A DNA stretch of 64,000 bases from Mycolicibacter sp. MU0102 (GCF_963378105.1 NZ_OY726398.1:3224001-3288000); one strand, 5' to 3'; shown: positions 51,865 through 60,046, counted from the stretch's first letter. Numbers and translations: made by a program. Notes: generated by a model from the sequence alone, not told the origin.

Positions 51865-52982
51865 CAACACTGCCACCGACGTTCGTGCTTTCCGGGCCCT
51901 CCGGGACGCTGTCGGCCGACGCGATGACAGCCGGGTTTGCCGACGTTGCCGCCGCCCAGGCTGCATTGTCCTGTGGGCAAGCACCAATAGTGGTGGGGGC
52001 GTTACCTTTCCGCCCTAATGCTGCCGCAGCCCTGTTCGTCCCGCGCGAGGTGCGACACGACGAGGCGCTGGCGCTCGCAGGCGGCGCAGCACTGCCGGCC
52101 GTCCACGTCGTCGCGCAGATTCCGCAGCCCGACGAGCATCGATCCCGGATCCGCCGGGCCCTGGAAGAGCTGACCGCACCGCACAGCGCCCTGCACAAGG
52201 TGGTGTTGGCCCGCGGGCTGCGCCTGGCCGCCGACGCCCCACTAGATGCCGGCACCCTCCTGCGCCGGTTGGTCGCCGCCGATCCGAGCGGCTACGGCTA
52301 TCTGGTCGACCTGAGCGCGGCCGGACAGGCCTACGCCGGCACGGTCCTGGTCGGCGCCAGCCCCGAACTGTTGGTTGCCCGCGAAGGCGACCGGGTCACC
52401 TGCCGGCCCTTCGCCGGCTCGGCGCCGCGCTCCCCCGACGCGCAGGTCGATGCAGCCAACGGAGTCGCGCTGGCCGCGTCCGGCAAGAACCGCCACGAGC
52501 ATCAGTTGGTCGTCGATCAGCTGCGTGCGGCCCTCGGGCCACTGTGCGCCGAACTCGACGTCGCACCGGAGCCACAGCTCAGCAGGACCGCCGCGGTGTG
52601 GCACCTGAACACCCCGATCACCGGCCGGCTGCGCGACTCCTCCACCACCGCACTGGATTTGGCGCTGGCACTGCATCCGACGGCCGCCGTCGGTGGGGTT
52701 CCGACCGCCGCTGCGGTCGACCTCATCACCGAGCTGGAGGGCGACCGGGGTTTTTACGCCGGCGCGGTCGGGTGGTGCGACGCCGACGGCGACGGCCGCT
52801 GGGTGGTCTCGATCCGCTGCGCGCAACTGTCCGCCGACCGTCGATCCGCGCTGGCCCATGCCGGCGGCGGAATCGTCGCCGAGTCTGACCCGGACGAGGA
52901 ACTGGCCGAAACCGTGACGAAGTTCGGCACGATCCTGGCAGCTATGGGCGTCGTTCCGCCCAGCGCAGTGCCGCCGGACTGA
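51861..52982 (+). CDS. entC: Isochorismate synthase EntC/MenF type
   Basis: 373 residues. Chorismate-binding fold: VLVGASPELLV, RPFAGSAPRS, HLNTPITGRL, HPTAAVGGVPT and GGGIVAESDPDEE. Converts chorismate to isochorismate for mycobactin salicylate and/or menaquinone. The GTG overlaps the gpm2 stop. Its 3' end overlaps the convergent membrane gene by 41 bases. Iron control (an IdeR site) could not be recognised in the short upstream region because gpm2 is directly before it. Confidence 0.93.
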   Translation: MTTLPPTFVLSGPSGTLSADAMTAGFADVAAAQAALSCGQAPIVVGALPFRPNAAAALFVPREVRHDEALALAGGAALPAVHVVAQIPQPDEHRSRIRRALEELTAPHSALHKVVLARGLRLAADAPLDAGTLLRRLVAADPSGYGYLVDLSAAGQAYAGTVLVGASPELLVAREGDRVTCRPFAGSAPRSPDAQVDAANGVALAASGKNRHEHQLVVDQLRAALGPLCAELDVAPEPQLSRTAAVWHLNTPITGRLRDSSTTALDLALALHPTAAVGGVPTAAAVDLITELEGDRGFYAGAVGWCDADGDGRWVVSIRCAQLSADRRSALAHAGGGIVAESDPDEELAETVTKFGTILAAMGVVPPSAVPPD

Positions 52983-53334
52983 ATAACGCCGCCAGCACCG
53001 CCACGGCCGCCACACCGACCACCACGCCGTAACCCCAGCGATGTGAGCCCACCCCCAGATACCAGGCGACCGGCAGCAGGAGCAGATTGGCGAACACCGC
53101 TACGCCGCGCCCGACCCGCCGACCCCGCAGCAGCGCCCACCCCGCCGCCGACACGGCAACACCGACGAAGGCGAACCATGCGGCAGTGCCGTAGCCATTG
53201 GCGTCATGCTGATCCGCGCCTGCCAAGGCTCGCAGCACCAGCACCACCGCGACAATCAGCGCGGCCGCGCCCTGCACAGCGACAATCAGGCCCGCGCCCA
53301 GTACAGCGCGCGGTGAGTCAGCGACGGCTTTCAC
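52942..53334 (-). CDS. Four-span membrane protein (Rv3217c orthologue)
   Basis: 130 residues from GTG 53334 (ATG 53376 possible). Four hydrophobic segments: AGLIVAVQGAAALIVAVVLVL (in part), TAAWFAFVGVAVSAAGWALL, GVAVFANLLLLPVAWYL and VVVGVAAVAVLAALFS, with a short basic end (WAERRP). No charged active-site pattern. Function unknown. Divergent from the lipid kinase gene. Confidence 0.8.
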   Translation of the reverse strand: MKAVADSPRAVLGAGLIVAVQGAAALIVAVVLVLRALAGADQHDANGYGTAAWFAFVGVAVSAAGWALLRGRRVGRGVAVFANLLLLPVAWYLGVGSHRWGYGVVVGVAAVAVLAALFSPAALRWAERRP

Positions 53335-53389
53335 GCCGCCAGCGTAACCACCCGGTCCATCTCGTCCGATGCCCATAGACTCGTATCCC

Positions 53390-54355
53390 GTGCGTGCCGT
53401 GCTGATCGTGAACCCCAATGCCACATCCACTACGCCGGCGGGGCGCGACCTGCTTGCCCACGCGCTCAAGAGCCGCCTGGACCTGACGGTGGTGCACACC
53501 GACTATCGCGGCCATGCCATCGAGATCAGCCAGGCCGCCTCCAGGGACGGCATCGACCTGGTCATCGCGCACGGCGGCGACGGGACCGTGCACGGCGTGG
53601 TCAACGGCCTGCTCGGGGCACCCGGTTCACCGCCACCGGCGCACCTGCCCGCGGTGGCGGTGGTGCCCGGCGGATCGGCGAACGTGTTCGCGCGTTCGCT
53701 GGGCATCGCGGCAGACCCGATCGCTGCCACCAACCAGCTCATCGAGTTGATCAATCACCCAGCGGGCCGTCCCGCGTGGCGCCGGATCGGTCTCATCGAC
53801 TGCGGAGAGCGGTGGTCGGTGCTCAACGCCGGCATGGGAGTCGACGGCGAGGTGGTGGCCGCGGTGGAAGCCGAACGCGAGAAGGGCCACGCCGTCACCC
53901 CGCTGCGTTATATCCGCGCGGCGGTCCCCGCGGTGCTGGCCACCACCCGCCGTGCGCCGACGTTGACACTGCAACTGGGCGACGACGAGCCGGTCGAAGG
54001 GGTGCACTTCGTGTTCGTCTCGAACTGCGCTCCGTGGACCTATGCCGACGAGCGGTGCGTGTGGACCAACCCCGACACCACCTTCGAGTCGGGAATGGGC
54101 GTGTTCGCGACCACCAGCATGAAAGTTCTACCCACGCTGAGGCTAGTTCGGCAGATGCTGTCGAAGCGGCCCAAGTTGCAGGCCAAACAGCTCATCCGCG
54201 ACGACGACGTGGTCGCGTTGCGGGTGGATGCCGGCGACACACCGATAGCGACTCAGATCGATGGCGAATATCTCGGGCTGCGTACCACGATGACATTCCG
54301 GGCGGTTCCCGACGCACTGGACGTCGTCGCCCCTCCGGTAGAGAAAGCCCGCTGA
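53390..54355 (+). CDS. Diacylglycerol/lipid kinase family protein (Rv3218 orthologue)
   Basis: 321 residues from GTG 53390. DAGK catalytic domain: IVNPNATSTTPAGRD at the start, HGGDGTVHGVVNGL (GGDGT, about 63-76), and LAVVPGGSANVFAR-type glycine loop (VVPGGSANVFARSLGI). Phosphorylates a lipid such as diacylglycerol. Start chosen at RAVLIVNP; an upstream in-frame ATG at 53369 is possible but short of the divergent gene's start. Confidence 0.93.
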   Translation: MRAVLIVNPNATSTTPAGRDLLAHALKSRLDLTVVHTDYRGHAIEISQAASRDGIDLVIAHGGDGTVHGVVNGLLGAPGSPPPAHLPAVAVVPGGSANVFARSLGIAADPIAATNQLIELINHPAGRPAWRRIGLIDCGERWSVLNAGMGVDGEVVAAVEAEREKGHAVTPLRYIRAAVPAVLATTRRAPTLTLQLGDDEPVEGVHFVFVSNCAPWTYADERCVWTNPDTTFESGMGVFATTSMKVLPTLRLVRQMLSKRPKLQAKQLIRDDDVVALRVDAGDTPIATQIDGEYLGLRTTMTFRAVPDALDVVAPPVEKAR

Positions 54356-54450
54356 CCTGCGGAGATGGCGCTCAATTCGCTCCATGAGCGCACAGTTAAG
54401 CCCACTGTAGTACACCTGCGCAGGGACGCTGGCAGCAGCCCCTCGCAAAC

Positions 54451-54464
54451 GTGACCTTGACCAC
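54451..54464. promoter_or_regulatory. Possible CRP (Cmr) site upstream of whiB1
   Basis: gtgaccttgaccac has the GTG-N8-CAC spacing of mycobacterial CRP sites, 147 bases ahead of the whiB1 ATG. CRP control of whiB1 is established in M. tuberculosis, but this match is partial. Confidence 0.35.
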
Positions 54465-54610
54465 GTGATAAAGCGCACCCTTGACATCTGTCCAGGCTGT
54501 GAAACGATCGAGCGATCGGATGCAAGCCGTAATCATTTCTTGCGCCGCTTATACACAGTCGAAAAGCAATAGCGCACCCCGCTGCGCCCAAAGTAAGGAG
54601 TTGGAGACCT

Positions 54611-54865
54611 ATGGATTGGCGCCACAAGGCGGTCTGTCGCGACGAGGACCCGGAGCTGTTCTTCCCGGTGGGAAACAGCGGGCCGGCTCTCGCCCAGATT
54701 GCTTCCGCTAAGCAGGTCTGCACCCGTTGCTCGGTGGTCACCGAGTGCCTGACCTGGGCGCTGGAGACCGGCCAGGACGCCGGCGTGTGGGGCGGCATGA
54801 GCGAGGACGAGCGGCGTGCGCTCAAGCGCCGCAACGCTCGGACCCGGGCGCGCAGCGGGGTCTGA
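54611..54865 (+). CDS. whiB1: WhiB1 iron-sulfur transcription factor
   Basis: 84 residues. Cysteines 9, 37, 40 and 46 bind the 4Fe-4S cluster; GVWGG turn at about 59-63; basic C terminus (KRRNARTRARSGV). Essential nitric-oxide-sensing regulator in M. tuberculosis that binds SigA region 4. SD AAGGAG about 12 bases ahead. The 255-base region upstream holds its promoter. Confidence 0.96.
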   Translation: MDWRHKAVCRDEDPELFFPVGNSGPALAQIASAKQVCTRCSVVTECLTWALETGQDAGVWGGMSEDERRALKRRNARTRARSGV

Positions 54866-54877
54866 CCTCAGACAAAC

Positions 54878-54917
54878 AACGACGCGGCCCCGACATAGTC
54901 GGGGCCGCGTCGTTTTT
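54878..54917. terminator. Strong intrinsic terminator after whiB1
   Basis: A 17 bp perfect stem (aacgacgcggccccgac / gtcggggccgcgtcgtt) with a 3-base loop and TTTTT at its 3' side. It sits between the convergent whiB1 and pdtaS genes. The reverse direction has TTGTTTG, so it may act on both. Confidence 0.93.
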
Positions 54918-54932
54918 GTGTCGGGACCTGCC

Positions 54933-56420
54933 TCACAACGCCTGACGGAGCCGGCGACCGCCGACCGGAATGCGCAGCACCATCTCGGTCCCGCCGCCTG
55001 GCGCGTCTTGCGCGGTCAGCGAGCCGTTGAGCTCGGCTGAGACCAGCGTGTTGACGATCTGCAGGCCGAGCCGGTCGGAGGTTTCCAGCCGGAATCCGTC
55101 GGGAAGCCCGTGGCCGTCGTCGTGGACCACGACGTCGAGCCACCGTGCCGAACGTTCGGCCCGGATTGTCACCGCCCGTCGATCCGCCTCCGCTTCGAAG
55201 GCGTGCTCGATCGCGTTCTGCACCAGTTCGGTGATCACCATGATCAACGCGGTCGCCCGATCTGCGTCCAGTGACCCGATCGACCCGATCCGGGCGACAT
55301 GAATCGGGATATCCACACTGGCAACGTCATTCATCATCGGGAGGATGCGGTCGATCACCTTGTCGAGGTTCACCACCTCGTCGACCGACATCGACAGCGC
55401 CTCGTGGACCAGTGCGATCGACGACACCCGCCGTACCGACTCCAGCAGCGCCTCGCGGCCTTCAGTACTGGCTGTGCGGCGGGCCTGCAGACGCAGCAGC
55501 GCCGCCACGGTCTGCAGGTTGTTCTTCACCCGATGATGGATCTCTCGAATGGTCGCGTCCTTGGAGAGCAGCGCGCGGTCGCGGCGCTTCACCTCGGTGA
55601 CGTCGCGAACCAGCACCGCCGCCCCCGCCGGCTGGCCGTGCACGATCAGCGGCAGGGTGCGCAACAGCACCACCGCTCCGGCCGCGTCGACCTCGAACCG
55701 CATGCTCGATCCACCGGACAGTGACTCACGCACATGTTCGGCCAGTTCGTGCGCCTCGAACGGGTCGGAGATCAGCGGCCGGGTGATGGCGACCAGGTCG
55801 TGACCGGCCAGCTCGGCGGCCAGCCCCATGCGGTGGTACGCCGACACCGCGTTCGGACTGGCGTAACGGACCGTGCCGTCGACGGCCAGCCGGATGAAGC
55901 CATCGCCCACTCGCGGACTCGAGCGCGACACCGCGATGTCGCCGACGTCGGGGAAGGTGCCCTCGGAGAGCATGTGCACCAGATCCGCCGCGCAGTCCAA
56001 GTAGGCCGCCTCCAAACGGCTGGACTCCCGGGCGCCCGTCAACGCGGTCTGGTGGGTCAGCACGGCCACAACCCGGTCGCCGTGCCGCACCGGCACCGCT
56101 TCCATATTGCGTTGTCCGGCAATACCTTCTCGCCCGATGACGCCCGATTCGAATGCCGCGACCGCCAGCGGCATCCGCTCCGGTACCACGATGGTGCCGA
56201 CGGCGTCGCTCAGCAGCACCGTGGGCGCGGTGTTGGGCCGGCATTGCGCCACGCACACCAGCGCACCGTCGGCGTCGGGGTCGCGGCGCACCCACATCAG
56301 ATAGTCGGCGAACGACAGGTCCGCCAGCAGCTGCCACTCGCCGACCACGGCATGCAGGTGGTCCACCGCACTGCCGGGCAAAACGGTGTGTTCGGCGAGC
56401 AGGTCCCCGAGGGTGGACAT
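54933..56420 (-). CDS. pdtaS: Sensor histidine kinase PdtaS
   Basis: 495 residues, cytosolic. N-terminal GAF domain (about 1-155), PAS domain (about 168-275), HisKA_2 dimerisation helix with phospho-acceptor His295/296 in REIHHRVKNN and a HATPase region (ITELVQNAIEHAFE; DDGHGLPDGF; GLQIVNTL). PdtaS phosphorylates PdtaR, an RNA-binding ANTAR regulator; no pdtaR is adjacent. Orthologue of Rv3220c. Confidence 0.94.
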   Translation of the reverse strand: MSTLGDLLAEHTVLPGSAVDHLHAVVGEWQLLADLSFADYLMWVRRDPDADGALVCVAQCRPNTAPTVLLSDAVGTIVVPERMPLAVAAFESGVIGREGIAGQRNMEAVPVRHGDRVVAVLTHQTALTGARESSRLEAAYLDCAADLVHMLSEGTFPDVGDIAVSRSSPRVGDGFIRLAVDGTVRYASPNAVSAYHRMGLAAELAGHDLVAITRPLISDPFEAHELAEHVRESLSGGSSMRFEVDAAGAVVLLRTLPLIVHGQPAGAAVLVRDVTEVKRRDRALLSKDATIREIHHRVKNNLQTVAALLRLQARRTASTEGREALLESVRRVSSIALVHEALSMSVDEVVNLDKVIDRILPMMNDVASVDIPIHVARIGSIGSLDADRATALIMVITELVQNAIEHAFEAEADRRAVTIRAERSARWLDVVVHDDGHGLPDGFRLETSDRLGLQIVNTLVSAELNGSLTAQDAPGGGTEMVLRIPVGGRRLRQAL

Positions 56421-56452
56421 CGGCTAGCCTGCGCCGGTCACAGCCGCAGCGA

Positions 56453-56668
56453 TCAGCTGATCACGGCGATCAGGTCGCCGGCCTGAATCACGTCACCGAC
56501 CTGCACGGCCACTTTGCTGACGGTGCCCGCGATCTCGGCCAGCACCGGGATCTCCATCTTCATCGACTCCAGCAGCACCACGGTGTCGCCCTCGTTGATC
56601 TGGTCGCCCTCGTGGACCACGACCTCGAGCACGCTGGCCACGATCTCCGCGCGAACGTCCTCGGCCAT
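56453..56668 (-). CDS. Biotin/lipoyl attachment protein TB7.3
   Basis: 71 residues, one biotinyl/lipoyl carrier domain. ESMKMEIPV carries the modified Lys (about 38); VLEVVVHEGDQI and GDVIQAGDLIAV form the two symmetrical halves. Start ATG 56668 (MAEDVRAEIVASV) equals that of M. tuberculosis TB7.3; 14 extra residues in frame upstream are not conserved. Partner carboxylase unknown. Confidence 0.95.
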   Translation of the reverse strand: MAEDVRAEIVASVLEVVVHEGDQINEGDTVVLLESMKMEIPVLAEIAGTVSKVAVQVGDVIQAGDLIAVIS

Positions 56669-56931
56669 CTTCACCTCGTTCATCACCCAGTCAACGATTG
56701 CGTACATCAAAAAAGCTAGGCCCTATCGAACCACAACCCCCTCAGCCCGTCGGGCAGGGCGCTCGGGTAAGCGAACTCCAAGATAAATAAGAGGACTTAG
56801 AGAGTTCGATCCGTGATCGTGTCGTGTTTCTCCTGTGACAATTGCATAGCACCGTTACTCGAGTGTTTTGAACGCGTGACGAAATCGCCGTGACGCGGCA
56901 CGAGTCGCCATCGAACTTGAGGAGTAGCGCG

Positions 56932-57429
56932 TTGTCTGTAAACCGTCTTGCCCGGCCGCGAGTGCGGCTGACATTGATCTGCGCCGGCGCCATGACGCTG
57001 GCCACGCTGGGATTCGGTGTCGCGTCCGCCAAAGCGGCCCCGACACTGGTCGATGACCCTATGCCGATTCCGACTCCCCTCGGCACCCCTAGCCCCCTCG
57101 GCACCCCCAGCCCCCTCGGCGTGCCCAGCCCCCTCGGCGTGCCCAACGCGCTGGGTACCCCCAGCCCGCTCGGCATGCCCGGACCGGCTGCAGGAAGCTC
57201 AGCAGCCGGCGTGAACGCCGCGAACTCCTTCTTGCAGGTCCTCAACGGCATGCTCAACAAGGTGGTGCCGGGGGTGGGCTCGATCATGCCGACCGATGTC
57301 AGTTCGCTGACGCCGCCCGGTGCCCCCATGTCAGCGGTGCCCGCGCTCGAAACCCCGCCGGCTCCGCCGACCCCGCCGGCACTCGTGCCGCAGACCCTGG
57401 CGGGTGCTCGGAACTTCTCGGTGCACTAA
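56932..57429 (+). CDS. Secreted protein with PLG(T/V)P(S) repeats
   Basis: 165 residues from TTG 56932, chosen because GAGGAG sits seven bases upstream (GTG 56890 is the longer alternative). Signal peptide about 5-30 with ASAKA cleavage site. The mature N terminus holds about six short repeats built on PLGTPS/PLGVPS (about 43-80), then an Ala-rich helix and a Pro-rich end. Likely exported to the cell wall; function unknown. Stands in the gap between TB7.3 and rshA. Confidence 0.7.
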   Translation: MSVNRLARPRVRLTLICAGAMTLATLGFGVASAKAAPTLVDDPMPIPTPLGTPSPLGTPSPLGVPSPLGVPNALGTPSPLGMPGPAAGSSAAGVNAANSFLQVLNGMLNKVVPGVGSIMPTDVSSLTPPGAPMSAVPALETPPAPPTPPALVPQTLAGARNFSVH

Positions 57430-57522
57430 GGCGGTGGCAGGGCCCACTCAAGCCCCGCCACCACGCCATAACCGGCGGTGTGAGAGACTATCGAGCTGGA
57501 ATACCTGCTAGGAGGGCCAATC

Positions 57523-57597
57523 ATGGCAAAGCGTGGCCGCAAGAAGCGTGACCGCAAGCACAGCAAAGCCAACCACGGCAAGCGACCCAACGCCTAG
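57523..57597 (+). CDS. Ribosomal protein bL37
   Basis: 24 residues, very basic: MAKRGRKKRDRKHSKANHGK, then RPNA. This equals the short mycobacterial large-subunit protein bL37 found in ribosome structures. SD AGGAGGG 6 bases ahead of ATG. A strong terminator follows. It is usually missed by gene finders because of its length. Confidence 0.88.
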   Translation: MAKRGRKKRDRKHSKANHGKRPNA

Positions 57598-57619
57598 AGC
57601 GTTAGCGAGCTAGCTGACC

Positions 57620-57650
57620 GCAAGCCCGGCCTTAGGCCGGGCTTGCTGCG
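57620..57650. terminator. Intrinsic terminator after bL37
   Basis: Perfect 12 bp stem gcaagcccggcc / ggccgggcttgc with loop tta, followed by tgcgtttag. It separates bL37 from the convergent rshA end. Confidence 0.8.
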
Positions 57651-57666
57651 TTTAGGGCCTACAGGC

Positions 57667-57966
57667 CTAACCCTCGCGGCGGATGATCGTGGTCCGGCTG
57701 ATCTCCAACCGCACGCGTTCGTAGAGACGCCGCGGGGCCTTGTCACCACTGCACTTGTGGGCGATCAGCGTCTTGATCCGTTCCTCGACCCCGTAGTGCC
57801 GCAGGCACCCCGGGCATTCCTCAAGGTGCTGCCGCAATTTGGCCTTGGTCTCGGCCGTGCATTCGCCGTCGAGCAGCGTCCATACTTCGGCGATCACCTC
57901 AGAGCAGTTGGCGTCCGATCCACCGGCATCTGCCGGCGTGTTGCAGTCCCGCGAGTGTTCGGTCAC
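57667..57966 (-). CDS. rshA: Anti-sigma factor RshA (zinc-binding, redox)
   Basis: 99 residues. ZAS motif HxxxCxxC with His47, Cys51 and Cys54 (HLEECPGC) plus Cys36 earlier; oxidation of the cysteines releases SigH. The GTG overlaps the sigH stop (GTGA), so the two are coupled as in other mycobacteria. Confidence 0.95.
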   Translation of the reverse strand: MTEHSRDCNTPADAGGSDANCSEVIAEVWTLLDGECTAETKAKLRQHLEECPGCLRHYGVEERIKTLIAHKCSGDKAPRRLYERVRLEISRTTIIRREG

Positions 57967-58718
57967 GACGACACCTCCTCGGAAGCCTGGCCGCCGCGAA
58001 TGAATCCACGGTCGCGCGCCACGTCGGCCAGCAGACTGCGCAACTGTCGCCTGCCGCGGTGCAATCGCGACATCACCGTGCCGATCGGCGTGTCCATGAT
58101 CTCGGCGATCTCCTTGTACGGGAATCCTTCGACGTCGGCGTAGTACACCGCCATCCGGAACTCTTCGGGAAGCTGCTGCAGCGCCTCTTTGATCTCGGTG
58201 TCAGGCAGCGACTCCAGCGCTTCCACCTCCGCCGAGCGCAGTCCCGTCGAAGTGTGTTCGGCGGTGGCTGCCAGCTGCCAGTCGGTGATCTCGTCGGTCG
58301 GGTACTCGGCCGGGGTGCGTTGCTTCTTGCGGTAGCTGTTGATGTAGGTGTTGGTCAGGATGCGGTACAGCCACGCCTTGAGGTTGGTGCCCTCCCGAAA
58401 CGAGCGGAACCCGGCATAGGCCTTGACCATGGTCTCCTGCAGCAGGTCCTCGGCATCGGCGGGATTGCGCGTCATGCGCAGCGCACCGCCGTAGAGCTGA
58501 TCGAGCATGGGGATCGCGTCGCGTTCGAACCGAGCGGTCAGCTGCTCGTCGGTCTCATCGGAACGCACCGGCGCCTTGGCTTCTGTCGAAGCTTCGGTTC
58601 CGGTACCGGGCGCACTCTCGCCATCAGCCATCTCGATCGCTGCTGTCCCTTCTGTCGCAGTGCCCACAACCAGCCCAGCCGATAGATCGCGTTCCAGCAG
58701 ACCGATCGCCGTTGACAT
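57963..58718 (-). CDS. sigH: ECF sigma factor SigH, with N-terminal extension
   Basis: 251 residues from ATG 58718, which has a strong SD (AAAGGAG, six bases). Sigma2 domain (LDQLYGGALRMTRNPADAED) and sigma4 (MDTPIGTVMSRLHRGRRQLR) match SigH/SigR. Compared with the 216-residue M. tuberculosis form, the first 29 codons are extra; ATG 58631 (MADGESAP) would give the standard length but has weak SD. SigR in Streptomyces makes an unstable long isoform from a stress-induced promoter; this gene could do the same. Controls thiol-oxidative stress genes. Confidence 0.92.
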   Translation of the reverse strand: MSTAIGLLERDLSAGLVVGTATEGTAAIEMADGESAPGTGTEASTEAKAPVRSDETDEQLTARFERDAIPMLDQLYGGALRMTRNPADAEDLLQETMVKAYAGFRSFREGTNLKAWLYRILTNTYINSYRKKQRTPAEYPTDEITDWQLAATAEHTSTGLRSAEVEALESLPDTEIKEALQQLPEEFRMAVYYADVEGFPYKEIAEIMDTPIGTVMSRLHRGRRQLRSLLADVARDRGFIRGGQASEEVSS

Positions 58719-58788
58719 CGGCGACTCCTTTCCGATCCTAGGGCCGTGATCGACGGCTTGACGCAGCGACCACACGAACTGCCTTACT

Positions 58789-58816
58789 CAACAGCGTCGG
58801 CCATGGTGCTATTTCC
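58789..58816 (-). promoter_or_regulatory. Candidate SigH-dependent promoter of sigH
   Basis: Minus strand GGAAAT (58816-58811), 18-base spacer and GTTG (58792-58789), close to the SigH consensus GGAAYA-N17-20-GTT. It is placed about 70 bases ahead of ATG 58718, the extended start, and overlaps the start of the divergent YbaK gene region. Confidence 0.6.
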
Positions 58817-58834
58817 GGCCCGTATCCTGGCGCG

Positions 58835-59332
58835 GTGAGTCGCGCGGCAACCCGAGCTATCGCGGCCCTGATCGCCGCACAGGTGCCCCATGAGGTGCTG
58901 CGTTACCACCATGCGCCGGACCAGCGCGCTTTCGGAGCCGAAGCCGTCGAGCAGCTCGCACGAGAGGGGCCCGACGGTGTGCGGCCCGAGCAGATCTTCA
59001 AAACGCTCGTGGTCGCGATCCCACACGGCCTGGCGGTCGCGGTGCTGCCGGTGCCGGCGAAGCTGTCACTGAAGGCGGTCGCCGCCGCACTGGGTGCGTC
59101 CAAGGCCACCATGGCCGACCCGGCGGCGGCGCAACGGGCGACCGGTTACGTGCTAGGCGGCATCTCGCCACTCGGACAGCGCAAAGCGTTGCCGACGGTG
59201 CTGGACACCTCGGCGCTGGGCTTTGACCGGCTGCTGTGCAGCGCGGGCCAACGCGGCTGGGACGTGGCGGTGGCACCCGCGGATCTGATCCGGTTGACCG
59301 GTGCGATCACCGCGGACATTCAGGCGCAGTGA
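58835..59332 (+). CDS. YbaK/EbsC-family Cys-tRNA(Pro) deacylase
   Basis: 165 residues covering the full YbaK fold: IFKTLVVAIPHGLAVAVLPV, KATMADPAAAQRATGYVLGGISPLGQRKALP, ending LIRLTGAITADIQ. The conserved Lys (IFKTL) is present. Hydrolyses mischarged Cys-tRNA(Pro). In M. tuberculosis the homologous locus is listed as two pieces (Rv3224A/B); here it is one intact gene. GTG start. Confidence 0.88.
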   Translation: MSRAATRAIAALIAAQVPHEVLRYHHAPDQRAFGAEAVEQLAREGPDGVRPEQIFKTLVVAIPHGLAVAVLPVPAKLSLKAVAAALGASKATMADPAAAQRATGYVLGGISPLGQRKALPTVLDTSALGFDRLLCSAGQRGWDVAVAPADLIRLTGAITADIQAQ

Positions 59333-59348
59333 GCGCGGTGATCGCCGT

Positions 59349-59894
59349 TTAGCCGTCCAGGACCGGACCGGGGTCGTCGCTCGGTGCATCACCGAGCACG
59401 TCGTCGACGGTTTGGGCGAATGACAGTTCGGTATCGATACCCGCAGCGTCCACCACCCGGGCGGTGAGCTGTTGGTCGCTGACCAGGTGCAGCCGGATGC
59501 CACGCCGGCGGCATCTGGCCGATTCGTCGACCAGCACCGCGAATGCGCAGATTCCCATGAATTCGAGTCCGCTGGTGTCGATGATCAGCGGTCCGGGAGC
59601 TGTGGCCACCTCCGCGGCTTCGGCGACCAGGCGCCGCCAGACGGCGATGTTGGACGCATCGACGCTGCCACCGGCGTGAACCAGCAGCGCTGAACCGCGA
59701 CGCTCCACCAGGACGTGCAGCTCTTCTTCGGCAGGGATCTCCGAGGCTCCGAACGCCTCGCCGCCGCACGCCTGGGCAATGACGCCATCGACCGTCATCG
59801 CGGCGGTCGGAATCGCTTCCGCGCGCTCCGTTCCGGTCCCGTTGCGGCGCCACACGGCGCAGCGGCTGAGTTTACGGCGTAAACCGAACTGCAT
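59349..59894 (-). CDS. STAS-domain anti-anti-sigma-like protein
   Basis: 181 residues from ATG 59894. The first 32 residues are basic and poorly protein-like, so ATG 59798 (MTVDGVIAQA) is a good alternative start. STAS domain at about 60-160: LVERRGSALLVHAGGSVDA, LIIDTSGLEFMGICAFAVLVDE. The family Ser in the DSSG loop is replaced (MGIC), so kinase-type phosphorylation control is unlikely. It may bind an anti-sigma factor or another partner. Two GTTTAC-N3-GTAAAC palindromes lie at the 5' end, one within the longer coding version. Confidence 0.75.
   Translation of the reverse strand: MQFGLRRKLSRCAVWRRNGTGTERAEAIPTAAMTVDGVIAQACGGEAFGASEIPAEEELHVLVERRGSALLVHAGGSVDASNIAVWRRLVAEAAEVATAPGPLIIDTSGLEFMGICAFAVLVDESARCRRRGIRLHLVSDQQLTARVVDAAGIDTELSFAQTVDDVLGDAPSDDPGPVLDG
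59870..59884. promoter_or_regulatory. Palindrome copy 1 (GTTTAC-N3-GTAAAC)
   Basis: gtttacggcgtaaac, perfect arms, at the 5' end of the STAS gene (10 bases inside if ATG 59894 is used). Same site as at 59917, 60269 and, with one change, 61062. Confidence 0.8.
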
Positions 59895-59916
59895 GCGGTT
59901 GAAGCTACGCCGGATT

Positions 59917-59931
59917 GTTTACGTTGTAAAC
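59917..59931. promoter_or_regulatory. Palindrome copy 2, STAS gene promoter
   Basis: gtttacgttgtaaac, perfect arms, 23-37 bases upstream of ATG 59894. On the minus strand GGTTT within it is followed after 16 bases by GGCGTA, a weak SigF-type -10, so the palindrome would overlap the -35 element. Confidence 0.8.
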
Positions 59932-59998
59932 CTATCCGCGGGGGCTTCTTGGGCCGTCGCGACGCCTCGCCGCAACCCGCTCCGACACCCGAACGCGC

Positions 59999-60036
59999 CA
60001 CCGCCCCGCGCGCCGTAAGCGGCGCGCGGGGCGGTG
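59999..60036. terminator. GC-rich stem-loop between csbD-like and STAS genes
   Basis: A 16 bp stem (caccgccccgcgcgcc / ggcgcgcggggcggtg) with a 6-base loop. No T run on the minus side, so it may be an attenuator or Rho-independent-like pause at the end of the csbD-like transcript. Confidence 0.5.
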
Positions 60037-60046
60037 TTCTCGCTTG

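Noticed and set aside
51180..51987. N-terminal extension of the ParA frame
   Set aside because: It is antisense to gpm2 and entC; the GTG at 51180 gives the conserved length and start.
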